A DNA stretch of 39,689 bases. Origin: UBA8337 sp965658615. GTDB lineage: Bacteria > Pseudomonadota > Alphaproteobacteria > RS24. Below are positions 25,714 to 32,644 of this stretch, in pieces. A program made the translations under genes and the position numbers. Below the pieces are notes generated by a model. The model saw only the letters and a list, made by a program, of their open reading frames with translations. It was not told the DNA's origin and made no database searches. Numbering within the stretch: the first letter of the stretch is position 1; each line of letters starts with the position of its first letter. The DNA lies in contig CBFHSX010000011.1 of the NCBI GenBank assembly GCA_965658615.1, positions 1-39,689 on the forward strand. Direction: 5' to 3'.

Positions 25714-25831
25714 AAAAAACCCCGCCGCGCTGCAAGAGCTTCTCGGCGGGGTTGCAACGTCTCCAATGAGGGGGAAGGAGAGCGTTGAATGTCGTTTTTG
25801 CGACAGTATTTTCTTTACGCAGCGTTTAACT
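25711..25831 (-). ncRNA. Predicted small RNA with C-rich anti-Shine-Dalgarno loop
   Basis: Read on the minus strand, this is about 120 bases with three consecutive hairpins. First, TGTCG (25805-25801) and CGACA (25794-25790) close a six-base loop. Second, CAACG-CT-CTCC (25787-25777) pairs with GGAG-A-CGTTG (25764-25755), leaving the loop TTCCCCCTCATT, which could pair with GAGGGGGAA-like ribosome sites. Third is a GC-rich terminator stem with eight Us. A promoter fits exactly upstream (25838-25866). C-rich loops of this kind are known from alphaproteobacterial stress-induced small RNAs (the CcsR/cuckoo group). No open reading frame is seen on this strand. Its end overlaps the GntR stop codon. 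Confidence 0.6.
25712..25753 (-). terminator. Rho-independent terminator of the small RNA
   Basis: AACCCCGCCG and CGGCGGGGTT (25744-25753 and 25718-25727 on the plus strand) form a 10-bp stem with a 16-base loop. The A8 run at 25712-25719 becomes U8 on the minus strand, with no matching T run on the plus strand. So the terminator works leftward, not for the GntR gene. Confidence 0.8.
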
Positions 25832-25837
25832 GATTGG

Positions 25838-25866
25838 ATTATGAAAAAACGTAAAATGCGTGAGAA
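25838..25866 (-). promoter_or_regulatory. Predicted promoter of the small RNA
   Basis: On the minus strand TTCTCA (25866-25861) and CATAAT (25843-25838) are 17 bases apart, giving a start near 25831. It is divergent from the ECF sigma gene, whose start codon lies 16 bases to the right. Confidence 0.45.
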
Positions 25867-25881
25867 AATTTGAGCCAGCAA

Positions 25882-26472
25882 ATGAGCCCGCTTTTGGCAC
25901 AGGACAACCAGCCACAGACGCTTTCTGACGACGCCCTTTTGGCGGCGATCGGTGCCGGTGACCAAAAAGCCGGCAGCGTGCTTATTCAACGCCACCTCGC
26001 TTATGTGCTGCATATTTGCCGGACCAAATTGCAAAACGAAGCCGAGGCCGAGGAAGCGGCACAAGATGTTTTCGCCTCAGTGTGGAAAAATGCCGCAAAA
26101 TGGCAGCCGGGCGGTGCCAAAGTAACGACTTGGCTGTATCGCATTGCCAGCAATCGGTGCATCGACCTACTGCGCAAACGTCGCCCGACCACGACAATTG
26201 AGGCGATTGCCGAACCGGCCGATGACAATGCCGATATTGAAGCGGCGCATATGACGGCCGATCGCCACCGCCTTATCCGCACCGCGCTGGACGCGCTCAA
26301 TAAAGACCAAAAGCGGGCCATTGAATTGGTTTATTTTGGCGAGATGAAACAAGGCGAAGCGGCCGAGCTGATGGGGATCACCCTGGCCGCTTTGGAATCC
26401 ATCCTACGCCGCGCCCGCGCGCAGTTACACGAGGAACTGGCCGGCATGCGCGATGCGCTGCATATGGTCTGA
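25882..26472 (+). CDS. ECF-family RNA polymerase sigma factor
   Basis: 196 residues with the two-domain ECF layout. Region 2 (about 25-100) has EEAAQDVFASVW and TWLYRIASNRCIDLLRKRR, which melts and reads the -10. Region 4 (about 130-185) has LNKDQKRAIELVYFGEMKQGEAAELMG and the recognition helix LAALESILRRARAQL. No extra C-terminal domain is present. The start is uncertain: ATG at 25882, or TTG at 25870, neither with a strong ribosome site. The next two genes encode a membrane protein and a periplasmic sensor-like protein, so its activity is probably set by an envelope signal. Its small-RNA neighbour is divergent. Confidence 0.9.
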   Translation: MSPLLAQDNQPQTLSDDALLAAIGAGDQKAGSVLIQRHLAYVLHICRTKLQNEAEAEEAAQDVFASVWKNAAKWQPGGAKVTTWLYRIASNRCIDLLRKRRPTTTIEAIAEPADDNADIEAAHMTADRHRLIRTALDALNKDQKRAIELVYFGEMKQGEAAELMGITLAALESILRRARAQLHEELAGMRDALHMV

Positions 26473-26483
26473 AGGCAAAGATA

Positions 26484-26936
26484 ATGAGCGAAACAATGAT
26501 CAATGAAGCAAGCTTTATCGAATTGATTACCGCCTATGGCGGCAAGCCGGAAAACTGGCCGGTGGAAAGCCGCGCCGCCATGCAGGATTATTGCCGCGAC
26601 AATCCGCAAGCCGAGGCTTTATTGGGCCGCGAGAAAAGTCTCGATGGCTGGCTCGACGCCATGCTGCCCGACGCCGATAATGCGCTGCAAGCACGCATTG
26701 AGGCCGATATGCGCGCCGTCCTCTTAGCCACACCCGCAAACACCACGCTTATGGCTTTACCGCAAGCCGCCCCGTCACGGCGCTTTGTCGCCTCTGCCAT
26801 GACAGCACTGGCCGCCTGCTTTGTTGGTGGCTTCATCGCCGCCCCGATTGCGTTGGATATGTTGACAGGCGGCGCAGACCTCTTGGCGTCGCTGGATATT
26901 ATCAGCGATGCCTTCCTCCCCATTGAGCCTTTATAG
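26484..26936 (+). CDS. Membrane anti-sigma-like protein of the ECF operon
   Basis: 150 residues. The N-terminal cytoplasmic part contains FIELITAYGGKPENWP, a stretch often seen in alphaproteobacterial proteins encoded after this type of ECF gene. One membrane segment lies near residues 100-125 (ASAMTALAACFVGGFIAAP), followed by a short periplasmic tail. No zinc-binding anti-sigma (ZAS) His-Cys motif is present. The role as anti-sigma factor is inferred from position (12 bases after the sigma gene) and topology, not from a recognised domain. Confidence 0.6.
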   Translation: MSETMINEASFIELITAYGGKPENWPVESRAAMQDYCRDNPQAEALLGREKSLDGWLDAMLPDADNALQARIEADMRAVLLATPANTTLMALPQAAPSRRFVASAMTALAACFVGGFIAAPIALDMLTGGADLLASLDIISDAFLPIEPL

Positions 26937-26944
26937 GAGCCCCC

Positions 26945-27418
26945 ATGTTGAAGAACATCAAACCCATCCATATTGTGCTGGCCGTATCGCTGGCTCTGAA
27001 TATGGCCCTTATCGGTGCCGGCTTTCACTTTGCCGGTAAAATGCGCAGCATTGCGCAAGACGGCAATTGGATCGAGAAACGCCTCGACCGTGCAGAGATG
27101 CGTTTTCTGCGTCATTTTGAAGGCGATGACCGGGCCTTTGCCGAGCAAGTGTTTCGCGACCGCCGCGCTGTCTTGACCTTGGCCTTTAAAGGTATTCGCA
27201 CGGCACGGCATGATTTCCGCCAAGCCCTGGCTGCCGATACGCCAAACTCGGAAGAACTGACCGCCGCTTTGGACGCCTCAGAGGCCGCGGCGGGCCGCGT
27301 CAATGAGGCGTTTCACGGCGCACTCCGCGATATGGCGCAAGGCCTGTCGCCCGAAGCCCGGCGCAAAATATCCGAACATATGAAGCGCCGGCATCGCTAT
27401 GAGGGCAACGCTGATTAA
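26945..27418 (+). CDS. Periplasmic CnrX/Spy-like heavy-metal sensor protein
   Basis: 157 residues. A single N-terminal membrane anchor (about 8-28, IVLAVSLALNMALIGAGFHF) is followed by an all-helical, Arg- and Glu-rich periplasmic domain with two long helices (RAEMRFLRHFEGDDRAFAEQVF and the AFHGALRDMAQGLSPEARRKI region). This is the pattern of the heavy-metal resistance family (CnrX, ZraP, Spy). Repeated His and Met near the end could bind metal, but no definite site can be named. It lies 8 bases after the anti-sigma-like gene, so it probably feeds a signal to it. Its stop overlaps the tetR stop by four bases. Confidence 0.65.
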   Translation: MLKNIKPIHIVLAVSLALNMALIGAGFHFAGKMRSIAQDGNWIEKRLDRAEMRFLRHFEGDDRAFAEQVFRDRRAVLTLAFKGIRTARHDFRQALAADTPNSEELTAALDASEAAAGRVNEAFHGALRDMAQGLSPEARRKISEHMKRRHRYEGNAD

Positions 27419-28050
27419 GCCCCGCGCTTAAGCGTCAAAAACCCTTTAACGGCCTCGGCGGCGCGGGCTTCGCGCTGCGCTGCCGAGAGCGGCGGCGCAA
27501 CCCCCATAAGGGCAAAAATCATCGGCGTGTGGCCAATCACGAGCGACGAGAATAATTCCGTATCCGCTGCCGCATCTCCCAAATAATCGGCACCACGGTT
27601 TTTCTGTTCAACCAAATAAGCCTCGATCTGGTGCAATACGCGGCGCGGGCCGGTGGTGACAAACAGATCCGGCACATCAGAACCCTCGCGCCCCTCGGCA
27701 ATAACCATGCGCAGCATATCCAGCGCCTCAGGGTCATAGATCAATTCCAGCAAATGCCGTGCAATATAGGTGAGGTCAGCCTCAATATCCCAGCTGACGC
27801 GGGCAGCAAAATCATCGACCTGATAGGCCGCCATTTTATCCTCGATCAGCGCGCTGTAGAGTGCGTCCTTATCGACGAAATGCGAATAAAGCGTCGCCTT
27901 TGACACGCATGCCTGCTTGGCCAGCGCATCCATTGAGGTGCCGTGAAAACCGCGTTGCAGAAACAGCGCACGCGCCGCGTCAATAATATCGCGGCGCTTG
28001 CCTTCATCCTTGGGCCGCCCGCGGCCGGTCGAGATTGGCTGGTCACTCAT
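27415..28050 (-). CDS. TetR-family repressor
   Basis: 211 residues. The helix-turn-helix is clear in the N-terminal 60 residues: ARALFLQRGFHGTSMDALAKQACVSKATLYSHFVDKDALY. The C-terminal domain resembles the AcrR/TetR_C group (LLELIYDPEALDMLRMVIAEG). It is divergent from the RND operon, and a 19-bp near-palindrome sits between them, so it probably represses both. The ATG has no Shine-Dalgarno; a perfect TATAAT ends only four bases before it, so the mRNA may be leaderless. The inducer is unknown, but a hydrophobic compound exported by the RND protein is a fair guess. Confidence 0.88.
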   Translation of the reverse strand: MSDQPISTGRGRPKDEGKRRDIIDAARALFLQRGFHGTSMDALAKQACVSKATLYSHFVDKDALYSALIEDKMAAYQVDDFAARVSWDIEADLTYIARHLLELIYDPEALDMLRMVIAEGREGSDVPDLFVTTGPRRVLHQIEAYLVEQKNRGADYLGDAAADTELFSSLVIGHTPMIFALMGVAPPLSAAQREARAAEAVKGFLTLKRGA

Positions 28051-28054
28051 ACGT

Positions 28055-28060
28055 ATTATA
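28055..28060 (-). promoter_or_regulatory. tetR -10 element next to the start codon
   Basis: TATAAT on the minus strand ends at 28055, and the ATG begins at 28050, so transcription should start at or very near the A of the start codon. A -35-like TGTCAA lies 18 bases upstream (28084-28079), on top of the RND operon -35. Confidence 0.45.
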
Positions 28061-28061
28061 T

Positions 28062-28080
28062 AAACTAAACCGTTCAGTTT
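28062..28080. promoter_or_regulatory. Probable TetR operator
   Basis: AAACTAAACCGTTCAGTTT is a 19-bp near-palindrome (arms AAACT and AGTTT, with inner AAC and GTT) with one mismatched pair. It overlaps the first two bases of the RND -35 and lies between the two promoters. Operators of this ACNGTTYAGTTT type are common for AcrR-like TetR proteins. Confidence 0.65.
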
Positions 28081-28106
28081 GACAAATGCGAATATTTGCC
28101 TATATT
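28079..28106 (+). promoter_or_regulatory. Promoter of the RND-LolA-barrel operon
   Basis: TTGACA (28079-28084, perfect) and TATATT (28101-28106, 5 of 6) with a 16-base spacer. Transcription would begin near 28113. The TetR operator touches the -35, and the spacer is filled by the palindrome at 28082-28100, so two regulators could act here. Confidence 0.65.
28082..28100. promoter_or_regulatory. 19-bp palindrome in the RND promoter spacer, also found upstream of a porin
   Basis: ACAAATGCGAATATTTGCC has arms CAAAT and ATTTG. It agrees at 16 of 19 positions with the sequence at 36498-36516 upstream of the second porin. The TGCAAAT...ATTTGC look recalls Fur/Mur-family operators, but the binding protein is not known. 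Confidence 0.4.
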
Positions 28107-28131
28107 AGCGGTAAATCAATAGGAGGTTCTC

Positions 28132-30480
28132 ATGCCGACCATGCAACAATATGGCGAGTTCGTCACACGCCGTCCTTTTCTTGTTATTTTTGTCTCATTA
28201 CTGGTCGGCTTTGCCGCGACCTTTGGGGCGCAGCATTTGCGCTTCACCAATGATTACCGCTATTTCTTCTCAAACGAAAATCCGTATCTGACGGCCTTTG
28301 AGGAGCTTGAGCGCACTTATTCCAGCCCCGATACGCTGGTTTATGTTTATCAGCCGAAAGACGGTTCCAATGCGACCAGCGCCGAAGCGTTGACGATGGC
28401 GTTTGAGCTGACCGATGGTGGCTGGCAAATCCCGTTCTCGACCCGCGTCGACAGCATGACCAATTTCCAAAACACACGCGCCATTGGCGATGATGATTTG
28501 GAAGTGCGCGCGCTTTTGGAAGATCCGGCTGATATCAACCCGGAAAAAATCACCTATATTGAGGACACGGTGCTGAACGAGCCATTGCTGGCCGGCCGGC
28601 TTTTATCGGAAGACAAGCGCACCGCCGCCGTTTTGGTATCGCTGCGCCCACCGCGCGACGATGTTGAGGCGACCACGTCGATTGTCACCGAAGCGCGTAA
28701 GCTGCACGCCGAGATGCGGGCCAAATACCCGAATATCCGCATTGAACTGACCGGCTCGCAAATGCTGTCCAATAGCTTTTCGGAAGCCGCGCAGCAGGAT
28801 TTGGCGACACTGACCCCGACCATGTTCTTGCTCATCGCCGTGGTGCTGATTGTGACAACGCGCAAGTTGTTTGGCATGATTGCCACAATGATTGTCGTCG
28901 TCTTGTCGGCATTGGCGGCTATGGGCACCGGCGGCTGGCTCGGCATTCCGCTGTCACCGCCAACCTCCGGCGCACCAACCATTATCCTGACTGTTGCTGT
29001 GGCCGATTGTGTGCATATTCTGATCACCGCATTGGTGGCGCAAGGCCGCGGTCTGGCCAAAAAAGACGCGATTATTGAAAGCTTGAACGTCAATGCGCAA
29101 GCCGTGTTTTTGACCTCAGTGACGACTGCCATTGGTCTATTCAGCCTCAATTTCTCGGATGCACCGCCCTATCGCGACCTCGGCACATTGTCCGGCATTG
29201 GCGCAATTTACGCTTGGCTTTTGTCCATGACGCTGTTCCCGGCCCTGCTCAGCGTCCTGCCGATGAAAGCCAGCGCCGCGGTGGACCGCCAAAGCCGCGC
29301 CATGCAATGGCTGGCCGATATGATTATCGCCAAGCGCAAGCCGCTTTTAATGGCCATGCTGGCCGTCACCCTTATCGGCACGGCGCTGCTGCCGCGTCTG
29401 ACCTTTAATGACCGGTTTGTCGAATATTTTGACGAGCGCATCGATTTTCGCCAAGCCTCGGATTGGGCAGCCGATAATCTGACCGGCATTTATATCATCA
29501 ATTATTCGCTCAGCGGTGGCGACGCAGGCGCAGTTTCTGACCCGGCCTATCTGGCCACCATGGACAGTTTCGCCAAATGGATGCGCACCCAGCCGGAAGT
29601 CAAGCATGTCTCGACCTTCTCTGATGTGGTGAAACGTATTAATCGCTCGTTTAACGGCGATCGCGAGGAGTTTTACGATGTGCCTGAAAGCCGTGATATG
29701 GCAGCGCAATATGTGCTGCTCTATGAAATGTCGCTGCCCTATGGGTTGGATTTGAACGACCAGCTCAATGTCGATAAATCAGCCTCACGTATGGTTGTCA
29801 CGCTGACCGATATTTCGACACAAGACATGACCAATTTGCGCAGCCGCGCCGGTCAATGGCTGCGCGATAATGCACCCGAACGCATGCAGGTAGACCCGTC
29901 GGGTCAAGCTGTCATGTTCTCTTATATCGGCCTGCGCAATTTTGAGGCCATGACAGTGGGCACGCTGATCGCCTTTATCCTGATCTCCGGCTGCCTGATG
30001 GCTGCCCTAAAGAGCCTGCGTCTCGGCCTTATCAGTCTGATTCCGAATATCGCGCCGCCGCTGGTGGCGATGGGCTTTTTCTCGCTCTATCGCACTGAGG
30101 TCGGCTTTTGGACAGCCTTTGTGGCGGCGACGGCAATCGGCCTGATTGTCGATGCGACCGTGCATATGCTGTCAAAATACCGGCATGCCCGCGTCACTCT
30201 GAATTACTCATCTATCGACGCCGTGCGCTATAGTTTTGCCACTGTCGGCACTGCCCTATGGGTGTGTTCCTTTGTTCTGGTGGCGGGCTTTATGGTTCTG
30301 ACCATGTCACCCTTCCTGATCAATGCCATGCTGGGCCGCGTTGTGGCGCTGACCATTTTCATGGCGCTGGTCCTCGACTTTTTGCTGCTGCCGCCTTTGC
30401 TGATCGCCTTAGATGGCCGTGGCGACCCCAATAAACCGATGAATCCCGAAGCCGCGCCGGAAGCACAACCGGCCGAATAG
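28132..30480 (+). CDS. RND-superfamily exporter (MMPL-like)
   Basis: 782 residues, the size of the half-size-loop RND exporters related to MmpL/HpnN. One membrane segment at the N-terminus (PFLVIFVSLLVGFAATF) precedes a large periplasmic loop. A block of membrane segments follows (about 220-380), with the typical TVAVADCVHILITAL in the fourth-helix region. A second set of one plus five segments makes up the C-terminal half (TAFVAATAIGLIVDATVHML). It lacks the long loops of drug pumps such as AcrB. AGGAGG precedes the ATG. The two genes after it encode a LolA-like carrier and an outer-membrane barrel, suggesting export of a lipid or hydrophobic compound through the whole envelope. Confidence 0.82.
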   Translation: MPTMQQYGEFVTRRPFLVIFVSLLVGFAATFGAQHLRFTNDYRYFFSNENPYLTAFEELERTYSSPDTLVYVYQPKDGSNATSAEALTMAFELTDGGWQIPFSTRVDSMTNFQNTRAIGDDDLEVRALLEDPADINPEKITYIEDTVLNEPLLAGRLLSEDKRTAAVLVSLRPPRDDVEATTSIVTEARKLHAEMRAKYPNIRIELTGSQMLSNSFSEAAQQDLATLTPTMFLLIAVVLIVTTRKLFGMIATMIVVVLSALAAMGTGGWLGIPLSPPTSGAPTIILTVAVADCVHILITALVAQGRGLAKKDAIIESLNVNAQAVFLTSVTTAIGLFSLNFSDAPPYRDLGTLSGIGAIYAWLLSMTLFPALLSVLPMKASAAVDRQSRAMQWLADMIIAKRKPLLMAMLAVTLIGTALLPRLTFNDRFVEYFDERIDFRQASDWAADNLTGIYIINYSLSGGDAGAVSDPAYLATMDSFAKWMRTQPEVKHVSTFSDVVKRINRSFNGDREEFYDVPESRDMAAQYVLLYEMSLPYGLDLNDQLNVDKSASRMVVTLTDISTQDMTNLRSRAGQWLRDNAPERMQVDPSGQAVMFSYIGLRNFEAMTVGTLIAFILISGCLMAALKSLRLGLISLIPNIAPPLVAMGFFSLYRTEVGFWTAFVAATAIGLIVDATVHMLSKYRHARVTLNYSSIDAVRYSFATVGTALWVCSFVLVAGFMVLTMSPFLINAMLGRVVALTIFMALVLDFLLLPPLLIALDGRGDPNKPMNPEAAPEAQPAE

Positions 30481-30489
30481 GAGACCAAA

Positions 30490-31302
30490 ATGAAACAGAA
30501 AATCCTTTCCACACTGGCCGTACTGGCCCTTGTCACACCAGCCCTCATCGCTCCGGCGCAGGCCGAATTACCGGCTGATCCGGGAGCGCGCGGCCTTGCC
30601 ATTGCGCAAAAATCTGATGCCACCAATCTTGGCTTTGGCGATACGGCGGCCGAAATGGAGATGATCCTGACCAATGCCAATGGCGATGTGTCGGAGCGGC
30701 GTCTGCGGTTCAATACGCTGGAAAATAAAAACCCGAATGATGGCGATTGGTCGATGATGATTTTTGACGAGCCGGCTGATGTCGCCGGCACGGCCATGCT
30801 GACCTATGCACATATTCTCGATCCGGATGAGCAATGGATGTTCTTGCCGGCCTTGAAGCGCGTCAAACGCATTTCCTCGGTCAATAAATCCGGACCTTTC
30901 ATGGGGTCGGAATTTGCCTTTGAAGATTTCTCGGCGCAGGAAGTCGGAAAATATAGCTATATTTGGCTGCGCGATGAGGCGTGCGGAGACCGCACATGCC
31001 ATGTTGTCGAGCGTCGCCCGCTCTATAAGCATTCGGGCTATACGCGCATGCTCAGCTGGACCGATACGACCGATTATCAGGCCCGCAAGCTGGTCTATTA
31101 TGATCGCAAAGGCGCGCTGCTGAAGACACTTACCTTTAGCGATTACCAGCTCTATCTGGATAAATATTGGCGCGCCCATGAGTTGTTCATGGAAAATCAT
31201 GTGACCAAAAAAACCACGCTTCTGCGCTGGGATGATTATGCTTTCCAAACCGGCCTCAGCAAGGATGATTTCACGCAAAACAGCCTGAAGCGGGCGCGAT
31301 AA
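30490..31302 (+). CDS. LolA-like periplasmic protein (outer-membrane lipoprotein-sorting family)
   Basis: 270 residues with a signal peptide ending APAQA. The mature part matches the LolA-like family found beside MMPL-type RND genes: DWSMMIFDEPADVAGTAMLTY, PDEQWMFLPALKRVKRI and GPFMGSEFAFEDF are characteristic. The fold is an open half-barrel able to hold an acyl chain. Cys pairs (CGDRTC) could form a disulfide. It starts nine bases after the RND stop, preceded by GGAG. It probably ferries a hydrophobic molecule between the RND protein and the outer membrane. It is not the general LolA. Confidence 0.8.
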   Translation: MKQKILSTLAVLALVTPALIAPAQAELPADPGARGLAIAQKSDATNLGFGDTAAEMEMILTNANGDVSERRLRFNTLENKNPNDGDWSMMIFDEPADVAGTAMLTYAHILDPDEQWMFLPALKRVKRISSVNKSGPFMGSEFAFEDFSAQEVGKYSYIWLRDEACGDRTCHVVERRPLYKHSGYTRMLSWTDTTDYQARKLVYYDRKGALLKTLTFSDYQLYLDKYWRAHELFMENHVTKKTTLLRWDDYAFQTGLSKDDFTQNSLKRAR

Positions 31303-31304
31303 AA

Positions 31305-32573
31305 GTGCGTCTTGCCGGCCCGCTTATCGCTTTATGCCTTGCCGCCACGCCGCTCCGTGCGCTGGAGATTGAGCTCGACGGCAATGTCGAGCTTGAGGCG
31401 CGGCATTTCACCAGCACCGGCTTGCATGTCGATATGGAGACCGATTTTGCCTCACTGGCGGGCGAAATGGAGCTTGGCATTTATGCGCGCGGTGACCGCC
31501 ACGCCATCATCATCACGCCGTTTTTGCGCGCCGATCAGCACGACCATGAGCGTAGTCACGCCGATTTGCGCGAAGCCAAATATCGTTACGTCAATCGCAA
31601 TTTCGAACTGACCATTGGGGCAGGCAAGGAATTTTGGGGCGTTACCGAGTTTTTGCATCTGGTCGATATCATCAACCAGACCGACAATCTGGAGAGCGCA
31701 AATGGCGAGGCCAAGCTCGGCCAAGCCATGGTAAAAATCTCCTATGGCGGTGCCTTCGGCACGCTGAGCGCCTATGCGCTGCCGCATTTTCGTATCCGTC
31801 AATATGCTGACCCGATTACCGGACGGCCGAATTTCGGCTTTATTGTCGATGATGACACGGTGCATTTTGAAAGCGGCGAAAGCGGTGGCGATGCGCGCCG
31901 CGTTGATGATTTTGCGCTGCGTTATCAACATAGTTTCGGGGCTTTCGATGTCGGCCTGTCATATTTTGACGGCACGGCGCGCGAGCCGCAATTACTGCTC
32001 GCCGTGCCGCCCGGGCAAAGTGGGCTGGCCAATAATCTGCCGGTTATGCAAGCCTATTATGCCGACCGACAGCAGACCGGTATTGACGTGCAGGCAACGC
32101 TTGGGCCATGGCTGCTGAAGCTGGAAGCCCTGCAAGCGACGCAAAACCGGTTCGAGGGCGCGCTGCCGACACCGGCTGCACCGTTTGCAGAAGTGACCGC
32201 CAATCGTGCCACGGGCGGCATTGAATATAGTTTTTATAATGTGTTTGAGAGCGGTACGGATATCGGATTGGTGATGGAATATATGTGGGACGACCGCGAA
32301 TTGGCCGCGCCGCATCCATTCGGCAATGATCTGGGCATCGGCCTGCGCTGGACCGCCAATGATGTGCAATCCACGGCCGTTTTGGTGGGCGCGATTATCG
32401 ATTTGGATAGCGATAGCTCGCTGATCTCGGTGGAAGCCGAGCGGCGCATCGGTGCGCGCTTCAAAGCTATTGTTGAAGCGAGCTTTCAGGACCAAGTCGG
32501 CGCCGATGACAACTTCGCCCTTGCCAATGAATTCGAAGACCATATCCGTTTCCGCCTCGCCTATTATTTCTAA
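31305..32573 (+). CDS. Outer-membrane beta-barrel protein of the RND operon
   Basis: 422 residues starting at GTG, two bases after the previous stop. A signal peptide (LAGPLIALCLAATPLRA) is followed by alternating polar and hydrophobic strands, with no plug domain. The end RFRLAYYF has the C-terminal aromatic of barrel proteins. The sequence resembles the large barrel proteins often encoded next to MMPL and LolA-like genes (DUF1302-like), but is shorter. I cannot name a family with confidence. It would complete a route from inner membrane to surface with the two upstream genes. Confidence 0.65.
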   Translation: MRLAGPLIALCLAATPLRALEIELDGNVELEARHFTSTGLHVDMETDFASLAGEMELGIYARGDRHAIIITPFLRADQHDHERSHADLREAKYRYVNRNFELTIGAGKEFWGVTEFLHLVDIINQTDNLESANGEAKLGQAMVKISYGGAFGTLSAYALPHFRIRQYADPITGRPNFGFIVDDDTVHFESGESGGDARRVDDFALRYQHSFGAFDVGLSYFDGTAREPQLLLAVPPGQSGLANNLPVMQAYYADRQQTGIDVQATLGPWLLKLEALQATQNRFEGALPTPAAPFAEVTANRATGGIEYSFYNVFESGTDIGLVMEYMWDDRELAAPHPFGNDLGIGLRWTANDVQSTAVLVGAIIDLDSDSSLISVEAERRIGARFKAIVEASFQDQVGADDNFALANEFEDHIRFRLAYYF

Positions 32574-32644
32574 GCGCCGCGAGCGTCGTTTTCTGTCGCC
32601 TTTGGATTTTTCTTCCTCTAGTCTTTAAAACGAGGGAGACAAAA

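Noticed and set aside
138..27303. Many long open frames opposite or inside real genes, for example 2138-3244 minus inside gltB and 5493-6266 minus inside gltD
   Set aside because: They mirror the codon pattern of the true gene, have no ribosome sites or recognisable domains, and give repetitive His/Arg/Gln-rich peptides typical of antisense frames in GC-rich DNA.
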